Shown here in pieces: positions 54,650 to 64,000 of a DNA stretch of 64,000 bases (the first letter of the stretch is position 1; each line of letters starts with the position of its first letter). The DNA comes from Cornus controversa (Eukaryota > Streptophyta > Magnoliopsida > Cornales > Cornaceae), in NCBI GenBank assembly GCA_026545225.1, contig CM048853.1, forward strand, positions 43,850,755 through 43,914,754, written 5' to 3'. The notes under the pieces were generated by a model, which saw only the letters and a program-made list of their open reading frames with translations, was not told the origin of the DNA and searched no databases. The translations under genes were made by a program, and so were the position numbers.

Positions 54650-55184
54650 TTTTATAAGTAAGATGATGTAGGACAGTTTTATTGGTGCAGTCAACTTTTT
54701 CCTAGAACAGATCGATCATTTCATTTTGACCCGAGAACACCCATTCTCGATTGGAAACGACCCAATAAGCAAAACCTAAAGCTACTGGACCATGATATTT
54801 TTCGGCCGAATTCCATCGTCTAGAGCCTCAAAAGTGTGCATTTTTCGTCTTATAGGAGACCTATTGAATATTTTGGAAATTTTGTTTGTTACCCAAACGA
54901 ACTTGGATTTGGATGAAATTTCATATTTAGTAGTTTTTAATTATTAGGTTTCTTATTTCTTTATTTTTGCATGTTTGGAGAGTTTTATTTTTAGCAATTT
55001 TCCTGTGCTATAGTTTTCTTTTGTTTATAGGTTTTCTTATGTTGTTAGAATTAGGATTTCTTAATTATAAATATATGTAATGCATAGCAGGAATCAATCA
55101 ATTTATCAATTTTCTTTAACTTTGTGGTTTCAAAGTTGTTTATCTTGTTCGTGCGTGAATGTTCATAGCTTTTGTTTCGTTAGT
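54650..55184 (+). repeat. Possible 5' LTR of a Ty3-gypsy element
   Basis: This stretch precedes a GTATCAGAGCC motif (about 55186-55197) that resembles an initiator tRNA-Met primer-binding site, after which a gypsy gag begins. The left end is not determined and no second LTR was found, so the call is tentative. Confidence 0.35.
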
Positions 55185-55384
55185 TGTATCAGAGCCTTGC
55201 TTTACCCTGGTTTGATGGCAATTGGTTGTTTTGGTAGCACCCACTTTGTCAATGAAGATTGTAGAGTGCAGGCCCCTTGGGATACATACTCAAGAACGGC
55301 AATTTGATCAACGGTGTAGACAGATTGTTGGATTTGGGATTGGTGGCAACCAGATTCGTGGTCCAGTTGGGGATCGTGTTGATG

Positions 55385-56015
55385 ATGTTTCTTGTAGCTA
55401 ACCAAACATGGGTTATGCTCCTATATATCCGCGTAGGCCTCCAGCCTATGAGGATTATTCTGATGACGAGGAGTTTGGATTCAGAGGAGTTACGACTGAT
55501 CGATGTGATCGAGATAGACGTGATAGAATCTGTAAATATACAGAAATCATGAGTTTCAAAGAAAACTTGAATTTCTAAGTTTTCTTGGAAGTTTGATTAT
55601 TGAGGATGTCTTGGATTGGCTTGAAGAAGTTGAGGGATTTTTCGAGTATTTTGATGTACCCGAAAACAAGCAAGTTCCGCTTGTAGCCTCAAGTTTAAAG
55701 GATGGGCTTCAGTTTGGTGGGATCAGACAAAGACTAATTGGATGGGGCAAGGAAAACAATCTGTATGATCGTGGTACAAGATAAAAGGTTGATAAAAGCT
55801 AAATTCCTACCACCAGAGTATAACAAATGATGTATAACAAATATTAGAATTGCAGGAAAGAGGATACTTTTGTCAACTAAACACGAAAGAGTTTGAAGTT
55901 GAAGTTGAAGAAGATAATGCTGTGAAAATAGTAGTTCCTATAGATGAGCCGATTGGCAAAGAAATTGGCAATGAGGTTCTTGAGCCCAAAACACCATATT
56001 CTAGCAAAAAGGTGA
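55385..56015 (+). pseudogene. Ty3-gypsy Gag fragment, frameshifted
   Basis: The blocks are MGYAPIYPRRPPAYEDYSDD and EEFGFRGV near 55408. VLDWLEEVEGFFEYFDVPEN and KQVPLVASSLKDGLQ follow near 55605. After a break comes QMMYNKY near 55825. They match the plant gypsy retrotransposon gag domain ('FLDWL..VE..FEY.D.P...KV.LVA..L...A..WW......R...G...I..W..MK......FLP..Y.Q..Y...QNL..G...V..YT..F'). No protease, RT or integrase is found downstream, and stops occur throughout. It is non-functional. Confidence 0.72.
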
Positions 56016-56019
56016 AAAT

Positions 56020-56436
56020 TTGCGGGAGTCGGAGGCTGAAAATAGGATCAATGGGAAGTTATCTGTTAAGTTGCAAAGGCTTGATCTCTCAAACGATTCC
56101 TTTTCTTCTGAGTTACCAATTAAGAATGGAATTCTATCCCAATTGGTCTTCTCTTATTTTTCATACGGAGTTGGATCAATCGGAAGGTCTGCACTCAATC
56201 TCATATTTAATTCGTTCAAGCCAAGACTCGATCAAATTAAAAAGCAAGTCCACGATCATCAATATCTTGCTCTCAATTATGTGGCAGATGTGATTACGAA
56301 ATCTCTGTGCACTTCTCTGTTCGACTCGACTTGGAACTCCTTTGATGAAGCGAAGGTTTGGCAGTTCGAGAAGGAGGTCAGAGAGCGGATCAAAGTCATG
56401 TCGCAAGAGATCGCAGGAGGAGTTGTCTTTCGATAA
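56020..56436 (+). other. Unidentified exon-like open frame behind gypsy gag
   Basis: Open for about 138 codons without an ATG at the start: NGKLSVKLQRLDLSNDSFSS, ELPIKNGILSQLVFSYFSYG, VGSIGRSALNLIFNSFKPRL, DQIKKQVHDHQYLALNYVAD, VITKSLCTSLFDSTWNSFDE and KVWQFEKEVRERIKVMSQEI. The composition is that of a soluble helical protein, not of retrotransposon Pol. I do not recognise it. Further coding-like pieces follow at 56520-57048 (NLLLKVERDAKATKDQVEVG). It could be a host gene fragment carried by, or left beside, the gypsy relic. Confidence 0.4.
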
Positions 56437-56439
56437 TCA

Positions 56440-57048
56440 GCTCAAAATTTAGAAGTTGAAGGGTAAAATTTTTGCTATAAATGAGCTGATAACGAAGTTG
56501 AAGATTCAAGGGCTCGAGTTTGATTGTTGGAGAATCAATTCGTAAGAGCTTCCAATCTGTCAATATGCAGAGGTTTTACTTTGAGAATAGGTTGGAGAAC
56601 ATGATTGTGGCGCACAAGACTTGTTCTTCCACTGGAGATCAAACAGGCTATATGGAAATCCTTGAAAAGGTGATCTTGAAACCCCTTAAGAATGCTTATA
56701 TTGGGTTTGGTGTTATGGTTATAGTAAATGGAGGGAGAGAATATAGTACAAGAAAATATCTAATGGGATTTGTGGCATAGGTTGCCTATAGAGATACTTC
56801 CTCCTGCTAATACATCAGGAGGTGTCTTCAAGCATACTGATGGAGGAATTCTTTGCTTTTTATGGATATTATTTCACTATTATGTTGCAATTTGTCAAGT
56901 TGAAAGTGACCTGCTCTTTGCCGCCAATAATTTGTTATTGAAAGTTGAAAGGGATGCGAAGGCAACAAAGGATCAAGTTGAAGTCGGTGATAAAACCATT
57001 GCATTCTGGGAGTTGCGCGGTGCGGAAGTAGTTGTGAAAGTAATTTAA
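56440..57048 (+). other. Further unidentified coding-like pieces
   Basis: Short open stretches on the plus strand (56520-56780 and 56770-57048) end in FAANNLLLKVERDAKATKDQ, VEVGDKTIAFWELRGAEVVV and KVI at a TAA. They look like remains of the same unidentified gene as 56020-56436. No domain is recognised. Confidence 0.3.
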
Positions 57049-57049
57049 A

Positions 57050-58170
57050 ACCTATAGGGGGGTGAATAGGTTAACTTGCTCGTTTGCTTAATTTTTCAAA
57101 TTGATTTGATTTTAAGTTGAATTACCAATTAACCAAACTCATAAAGCAAGTAAATAACTTAAAGAGCAAGTAATGAATGTACTGGATATACGTGGAAAAC
57201 CCAGATCGAAAAAAAAAATCACAGGTGAGGCTTTGTAGCCTTGGAGAAGCAAATCCACTATTGTCGAAGCAAAGTACAACAGACTCTGTCCCAGACTCAC
57301 ACCCACTCCATTCTGACAAGAACTTGATGCGGAACACCTCAGGTTTACTATTGTGACTATCTTGTCTAATCGTTGCAGATTTTCGACTAACGTTAATATC
57401 TTTGCAAAAGGGTAACTGGAAGATTACGAACACTCGGCAAGTATTATGTTCCCTTCGTAGCATGATCTTCTTCTCCTTCCTCACCAACGAATAGTTATAG
57501 AAAAAATCAGAAGTTCCGATGTTTGACCGAATAAGATAACTCTGTACGATCGATCAAATTGAGAACACCACTCTAAGATTACTCAGTGTATATGTGTGTG
57601 CTCTAAAAAGAAAAACAAACAGAAAAATCAAAGGAAATTTTTCTGTTGTAAAAATACTCTTAGAAAGCTTTTTCTCTCTATCTATTTAAGCACACTTGTA
57701 GAGAAAATATAGAGTAGTATTTATAGGCATAAGAGCCCTAATCTTGCTAGGAAAATAAGTTAAAAACCAATATAGGACTTTCTTAGAAGTTTCAAACCCA
57801 ATAGGAATCAGAATTTTCGTCAAAATAACTTTCCTATATTTGGAACAGGCTAAGTAGGACCGGTGGGACTTTGTAAAAAATCAAACTGTCGAGAAAAGTT
57901 GGACCAGTCCTAAATATTGGAGACCGGTGGGACTTTAAAAAAAAATCATATTTTCAGTTTAAAGCATATTTTCTAAGTCCTAAGCTCAACACACTCCAAA
58001 ACCTAGTGTCTTCATTCACATACCTGTACTAACATATCTGTACTAAGTGATGTTCTCATCGAATCACAGGGAGTGTTGGTGACGAAAATACACAAAGTTG
58101 TAGTCGTATGTCAATACATCAAACCTCAGGGGGGTGTCAATAATATTTACCCTAAGATTTATTATGTTAG
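57050..58170. repeat. GGGGGTGAATAGG-type repeat, probable LTR-derived
   Basis: It starts 'taggggggtgaatagg' and holds 'tacgtggaaaaccc', 'aagcaaatccacta' and 'agactctgtcccagac'. This is the same order of motifs as 53525-53760. The 121-codon minus-strand frame inside has no family resemblance. It is likely a retrotransposon end. Confidence 0.4.
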
Positions 58171-58174
58171 AATC

Positions 58175-58572
58175 AAGGGTAAAATACACTGACTGACCTC
58201 CCTAAGGTTTGATCTAATTATACATGGCGGTCATGTTTGACGTTTATTACACCGTATTTCCTTGCATCAACAACCTCCCTTTCCGTAATAAAATTTCTAA
58301 AAATGACTTAATTGCCTTTGCCTAGAATGAAATGACGAAAATACTATTAAGACATTGACAAAGTTGCCCTTGACATGTATATAAAAAACTCCACACTATA
58401 TATATATATATATATATATATGGTGGGCAAGATAGGTATTTCATATTAAAAGATTTTTCTATTTAAAAGTATTAAAATATTAAAGGTAAATAGGACATTT
58501 CATAACATCTAGGGGGTACACACTGTAATAAACGTTGAACATAGTTGTCGTATGGTCAGTGTATTTTACCTT
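58175..58572. mobile_element. CTCC/AGGTTTG-type miniature element 1
   Basis: About 398 bp. It starts AAGGGTAAAATACACTGAC and ends GTCAGTGTATTTTACCTT. The text GACCTCCCTAAGGTTTG follows the left terminus. The middle contains a (TA)n tract (58399-58422). Non-coding. An exact target duplication is not visible. Confidence 0.75.
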
Positions 58573-59668
58573 AAAATCAATTTGTTCATGGAAAAGTGTG
58601 TTGATTTAGAAATAGTGGGGGGTGCAGTGATTGGATGAGAATATTTAAAAAAAAAAGAGAGAGAAAAATGCATTCATTCATGGGACAGGACTGCATATTT
58701 TGTTAATGGAAGATATGCTTTGTGCAAAGTTCTTGAAATTCGAAAGAAAGAAAAAAACTATGATGATGCTCATGGTAAGAGCATCTCATGGTAGACAAAC
58801 TGAAAGAAATAAGGGATGATAGTTGGGTTAAGCTAATGAAGAGTGTGGTTGGGAGATAACACCTTCATAAAGAAAAGCCTTACAAATTTCTGAAATTGTG
58901 GCTGATATAGATGTTTGGCTGAAGGGCTATAAGCTTTGGATGAAGGAGAAGGTAGATTGTAAGCTTTTTTATTTATTTTGAATGTCGATAATGGGGAGTG
59001 TTAGCAAGTCTATTTCCCGCCCTTTAGAAGCTTTTTGAGAAGCCAAGTGAATTAATACTATGTCAAGTCCTTTCCTGAAAGGTGATAATTGAGAATAACG
59101 ATGGATGTGGGTGCCATTAATGTCTGTGAATGTGGTGTTTCCAGTTCGGATTCTGATGGAGGAGAAATATTATGTTAGGTGAACAGGATCGCAGGAGAAA
59201 TTACTGCGTATTTATTTAGGGTAGTATGTGATCATTAAAACATATATCCCTTTCGAATCACAAATTGTTGTTATATCTAGTTTTACAAAGTTGTGTTGAT
59301 GTTACTTTTGAGATTGACCTGGAATTCCAGTTTGCATGATGACGTCTGCAAGGGTGCTCAGTAATTTCTGATTATTGGCATGAGAAAACACTTTTCTGAT
59401 GCGTTTCTTCGTTCTTTACATTTTTATATAAATATTTTCCATGCATCTTAGTTTTATGAAATATGGTATAGGTATATTGGCTGTTTGATCGGAAACTTGT
59501 GCAGGTAATATACCTTACATTGATATGGGCTTCTGCAAAACAGACCTTTGCTACATTGCATAAAAAACTTGGAGGATTGGTTAACTGGCATTAATGTATG
59601 CACTTCCTTCTTTCCAATTTGCCTTTCAGCTACCATCAGTAGGCTATATTCTTCAATAATTCATACTT

Positions 59669-59722
<54 letters not shown>

Positions 59723-60399
59723 TCATGGACTATTATGTTTCCAGTAAGTTTTGGTCTCAACTCCAACATTCATGCATGTTCAGATTTTAACTCGGTATTT
59801 TGTACGATGGTTCTTTGATATATTTTTTCAGAGTGGGTTCCCTTTTAGTTTGTGATTTTAAGGCTCGAGCATGAGACGCCTATACATGCATTATTGTTTT
59901 ACTAGCCAAAGAAAAAACTAACAATCTAGCAGTATGTCCCTTTTTAATTAAGAAATAATAGCTTAATTCATATATGCTCCGAACATTTAGAGTTTGATAC
60001 TGTTGCAATGGCGATGCGTATAAGAATCTCTTCTTTCTAAAGGAGAATTGTAGATTCGAGTCGCTCGGCAGTGTGTGTGTGTTGTGTGTGTGTGTCAGAG
60101 TATTGATCTAACCAAAAAAGACAAGAAAATATGAGGCAGATATCCAGTAGGTGAGATGTTTAAGTTTTTGCGGGATATCTAATTAATAAATCAGGGGAGA
60201 GATCTAGGTAACTGGTTTTGTACTTTTTATCCTAAATTCGTAAATATTCTTTTATTGGACTCCCAATTTGTTAAAGGGCTAATTTAATTTATGATCTAGT
60301 TACCAATATGCAAAGTACAAAATAGTATTGGGTGAAATAAAAAAAACTTAGCAAAAAGGAATTTAGTATTTGACGTTCATATGTATACATGGTCCAAAT
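58573..60399. other. Spacer
   Basis: No gene recognised. Contains a long (TA)n at 59672-59719 and a (GT)n at 60072-60096. Frames across the TA tract are artefacts. Confidence 0.4.
59672..59719. repeat. (TA)n microsatellite
   Basis: About 24 TA units without interruption. Confidence 0.95.
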
Positions 60400-60993
60400 T
60401 AGGGGTGTAACTTGGGTTGGGTAACTCGAATCTAACCCGAGTCGAGCTCGATTTTTTACGGGCTTGGATAACTATTTTTACAATTAGGGTTGAGCTTAGG
60501 TTGAGGTGTCAATAACTTGAGTCCAACCCGAGCTCGAATTGTAATATTATTTTTATATATATTTTTTATTTTAAATATATTATATATAATATTCAAATTA
60601 TGATAACATTTTTCTTTTCAACTTCCTTTTTTAAAATCTTAATTTATTGTATGTTAACATTTTAGATAATTAATTTCCTAAAATTATGTTTGTAATTTTT
60701 TAAAAATTTATATCAAGTTTTTAATTTTTTTGTGTGTTTAGGAGTAATCTAATGTGAAATTTATTAAAGATCATTTTAAAATTTTAACATGGAGATTAGT
60801 GATATAAATAACACGACTTTTTAACCCGAAATTTCAACCCGAGTTGTAAATTCAAATTTAAAAATTTAAGGATGGGTTGGGTTAGGGTTGAGTAATTAGG
60901 GTTAGAAGTAGGGTTAGGGTTGAACATTTCATATGTAGGGTTGAGTCCGAGTTGTATCTCTAACTCGTCCAACTTGCCCGAGTTGCAGCTCTA
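60400..60993. mobile_element. hAT-type miniature element, 594 bp
   Basis: It starts TAGGGGTGTAACTTGGGTTG and ends CGAGTTGCAGCTCTA. An exact 8-bp duplication GTCCAAAT flanks it (60392-60399 and 60994-61001). The arms are rich in 'aacccgag' and 'ggttgagt' motifs, with an AT-rich, non-coding middle. Confidence 0.9.
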
Positions 60994-63400
60994 GTCCAAA
61001 TTACTCTTGAACAATTTTTTGAAAGTATCCAATTGCCCTTCTCTCATTACTCTCTCTCTCCTCTTTCACGATAAAAGCGCTCTCTCTCTCTCTCTCTCTC
61101 TAGCTATTTTCGCAAGTTTTTTTTCTATATACACCACCACTGACAAACCTTTCATCTTTGACTTGACATTCCGGTGACCTTCCACGACCACTGGCGAACC
61201 CACCCATCCACCCTAGTGACCCCAACCATGAACCCACCCATCCACCCTAGCGACCCATTGGTCACTACTTTCTCAATAATTTGAATACACTACTCTGTCT
61301 CTACTTTCTCTTGTCCAAGGGTTTTGTTATTTTTTCTTGCACTACTTCATTTTTCCTGTTATCACTCCATACTTTCCAATCTTAGGATTCTGTCACCCAT
61401 CATCAAATATTTGCTGTAGTTAAACTGTGCAGTAAAAGTTTGACACTGATGCAGGGAAAGTGTTATATAGTAATTTTTTCTCATTGGCATGGCAAAGTTA
61501 ATATATTGTATGGTCTTATTTCAATGCACCTATTGTGTTTGAAATAAAGTTAGACTTATATTATGTTACTATAATAATGCAGTTGGGAATTTGTATATCA
61601 ATTTTTCTAATGGCGAAAGAAAAGCAATCACAGAATAAATGCACAAATAATGAGGAGCATGGTCAAAGTTCAAATGCAGAGAAGACAGCAACTGCACCTA
61701 AGCGGCCTAGTCGTATATGTCTTGTTCACGCGAGAAACAATAAATTTGTAAAGTTTATTGCATGTTACTAGAAATATATTACACTAATTGTTCTTTAATA
61801 ACCATCGAAATGTAACAAAGAGATGTACCATTTTCTAGTAAGAAATTTATTATAAAATTGTAAACGCTTTAAGTGCAGTATCTGAAAATTTTATTACACA
61901 AATGTAACATTTTAACGGCAGTTTGTGAAAGTTTTACTGCACAAATTTCTTTACAAACCTAAGCATATAAGTGAAATCATTTACATTTTTTTTATCAAAT
62001 GTCCAATCCTTTATTAATAAAATAAAGTAAAAAATTAGTGCTCTTGCGGTGAAAGTGTGACGTTGGTGTAGTGAAAGTGTCGAATCGGTGTAGTGAAAGT
62101 GTGACATTCTTTTATATTAAAAAAAGAAACAAGCTATCTTAATAATGAGATTTCTAGTTGCCTTGCATAATTTCGGTGAAAGCTCGGTGCAGGTGCATGT
62201 GAGTACTGGAGCATCTAAAGTTGTTGCACCATTGAAAAATATTAAGCAGTGCTGCATTTTCTTCACCAGTGTATGTGGCTACTAGCTCCACCATGAAAGA
62301 AGAGAGAGAGATGTCCAAAGGAGGTCGCCAGAGGTGGGAGAGTGAGAAAGAAAGATCGTCGCGTGTTAGGGGAGTCAGCGAGAGTAAATTGGTAGGTGGA
62401 GAGTATTTGTGTAATAGTCTTACCTGCCGTTGAGGATAATTTTGATCCAAAGTGTAAATATTTACGTATTTGTAATTACTTTTGCTAAGTTGTTTTTTCA
62501 CTAATACTATTTTGTACTTAAGGTATTGATAATTACTTTATGTTAATTGGTAATAAATTAAATTAACCCATTGAATTTCACACGAAGGGAAGACATTTGA
62601 TGGGTATATGCAAGTATCATATAATTATAGATCTGTATTTTAAATTTGGGTACCATACATTAACTCAAAATATAATGAACAGGCGTCACCATTTGTCCTA
62701 AAAGGTGATTTGAACTTTCACAAATGGTGATTTCATCATTTGCATATTTTCTCTTTAAAATAAAATCGCATAAAAAAAAATGCAACGTTACAAGTATATG
62801 AGTCGTACAAAGAAAACAAATGGCAAATTACGAAGCTAAAAAAGTTTTTTTATTTCGTTACGGCGAAGCTAAAAAAGTTACTTATCAGTAAGTATTTACA
62901 TTGTTTTTCAAAAACGTTTTAAAACAATATTATTTCAATGTTACTAATATTACAATAATCATTGTTTTTAACGCACTGCCAATAATCTACCAATAACACG
63001 AGTGATAACATAAACAAAACTTAACACTTGAGAGAAAATTTATCTATTTTTATATCTTATGTCTTTTCTAAATTATTAATATATTGTTTTTACAAGATGT
63101 CGAGATATGTCAATTATTTAAGCAGATCAATAGTAAAATCATGTAATGTCAAGTGATGCAAAGTTGTAGTTTATTAATGATATATTTATATATTGAGAAA
63201 TTATAGATACTTCAAGGATACTAATGATGTAACATTTTCGACAACGGTAAGTCTTTCAACCTTTTTAAAAATTATCAATTTTACTACAATTAAAAAGAAA
63301 TTGAGAGTTTATAATTTTTGGGGATACCACATTATCAGTATTATACTTTCTCTTTTTTTTTAGATAATTATTGAACTTCTGACAACTGTGATTTCCTTTT
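60994..63400. other. Spacer with short repeats
   Basis: A CT tract (61078-61101) is followed by a short duplicated phrase 'gaacccacccatccacccta' (61196 and 61228). A 53-codon frame at 61610-61771 (basic, KRPSR) is not recognised. 'ggtgtagtgaaagtgt' recurs at 62053-62103. No convincing gene. Confidence 0.4.
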
Positions 63401-63781
63401 GGATAAATTACACTAACCTCCTTGAGATTTCGTCAATATACACTTACCTCCCCTCGTTTGCAAAATTATACTGACCTCCCTTACGGTTTGTATTTTTGCA
63501 ACACTAATCTCCCTTCTTGTTTGCAAATTTATACTAACACTCTTTGAGGTTTGTATTTTTGTAATATTGTGTTTCCTTTCGTTAACATCCGTTATTGGCC
63601 AACGTGTACACAAGAATTATTAATTTGCGTAATGTTGTAAGGATAAAAACGTAATTACACAAGAATCGTTAACAACATTCTCTCAATAACTCTGATAGAC
63701 AAGGTTAGTGTAATTATGCAAATAAGATAGGAGATAAGTGTATTTTGATGAAACCTCAAGGAAGGTTACTGTAATTTACCC
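63401..63781. mobile_element. CTCC/AGGTTTG-type miniature element 2
   Basis: 381 bp. It starts GGATAAATTACACTAACCTC and ends GGTTACTGTAATTTACCC. Both arms carry CTTGAGRTTTC-like text and ATACACTTACCTCC/GGAGATAAGTGTAT. Flanks TTTCCTTTT and TTTCCTGAA share six bases, a decayed target duplication at best. Internal sub-repeats 'gaggtttgtatttttg' occur. Confidence 0.75.
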
Positions 63782-63826
63782 TTTCCTGAAAAATAATCTC
63801 ATCCTCACAATTTCATTAATTTTTTT

Positions 63827-64000
63827 GGGTAAAATATACTGACCTCCCTTAAGGTTTGACCTAATTACACCCGACATCAAACTAATGAATTTTGTTACAA
63901 TAATCTCTCCTAAGGTTTGCTCCGTTAGATAAAGACCTCCCTCCGTCCAAAATTATGTTAGTTTTGGCAAAAAAATTATGGTAAATTACACTGACCTCCC
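63827..64000. mobile_element. CTCC/AGGTTTG-type miniature element 3, cut by window end
   Basis: It starts GGGTAAAATATACTGACCTC with CCTTAAGGTTTGACC. A further copy of the terminus, GGTAAATTACACTGACCTCC, begins at 63980, so two elements are nested or adjacent at the window edge. Confidence 0.65.

Noticed and set aside
57122-57487. 121-codon minus-strand frame
   Set aside because: It coincides with a repeat shared with 53525-53760 and has no protein-family resemblance.
61610-61771. 53-codon frame MAKEKQSQNKCTNNEE
   Set aside because: Short and unrecognised. Reasonable start, but no supporting splice or homology signal. Mentioned only as part of the spacer.
62154-62501. 115-codon minus-strand frame
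   Set aside because: No domain resemblance. Local sequence contains low-complexity GA/CT text, and nothing suggests a gene.
1-64000. tRNA, rRNA or microRNA genes
   Set aside because: No cloverleaf with A and B box text or rRNA core motif was seen by eye. The many hairpins are all attributable to TA tracts or element arms.

Overview
The window looks like nuclear DNA of a eudicot plant, probably a woody one. It is AT-rich, full of (TA)n tracts, and packed with plant-type transposable elements: Ty1-copia, Ty3-gypsy, L1-type LINE, CACTA, hAT and Mutator-like miniature elements. The gene families are plant-specific or plant-typical: F-box/FBA, PPR-DYW, LEA_3, CC-NBS-LRR, cysteine synthase, dehydroquinate dehydratase/shikimate dehydrogenase, callose synthase and DnaJ-DUF3444. 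I cannot name the species. All family names come from my reading of the translations, not from database searches.

Only two genes look intact: an F-box protein gene (3284-4588, minus) and a J-domain/DUF3444 gene (49940-52333, plus). The J-domain gene probably has a non-coding first exon near 43440-43512, which would give it a transposon-filled 5'UTR intron of about 6.4 kb. Two more are partial: the 3' part of a PPR-DYW gene (10247-11058, plus) and a last exon of a LEA_3/SAG21-like gene (6133-6354, minus). The rest of the coding-like sequence is relic or transposon-borne.

Layout. 1-2600: PPR relics in both orientations, a duplicated 0.35-kb segment, and a small membrane-protein reading frame broken one base after its ATG. 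2600-13500: the F-box gene, LEA_3 exon, 155-bp tandem repeats leading into a PB1-like MULE-type relic, the PPR-DYW 3' end, and two inverted copies of a (TA)n-linked repeat. 13530-19914: two CC-NBS-LRR pseudogenes that share two in-frame stops. 19897-24847: a 2.4-2.6-kb tandem duplication that begins inside the last codons of the second NLR and carries exons of cysteine synthase and shikimate dehydrogenase. 25463-25780: further shikimate dehydrogenase exons. 26510-29690: a LINE relic split by a 1050-bp CACTA element that holds a captured callose-synthase exon. 31130-36142: a copia relic, then a nearly complete copia element with 5-bp target duplications but many nonsense codons. 36437-48653: five foldback or long-TIR elements and one hAT element. 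49940-53010: the J-domain gene and a decayed second DUF3444 domain behind it. 53500-64000: Ty3-gypsy gag remains, an unidentified exon-like frame, a hAT element and several copies of a CTCC/AGGTTTG-type miniature element.

There is no operon-like cooperation here. What connects the regions is genome dynamics: resistance-gene decay, tandem duplication after pseudogenisation, gene-fragment capture, and elements inserted next to or inside (TA)n tracts.
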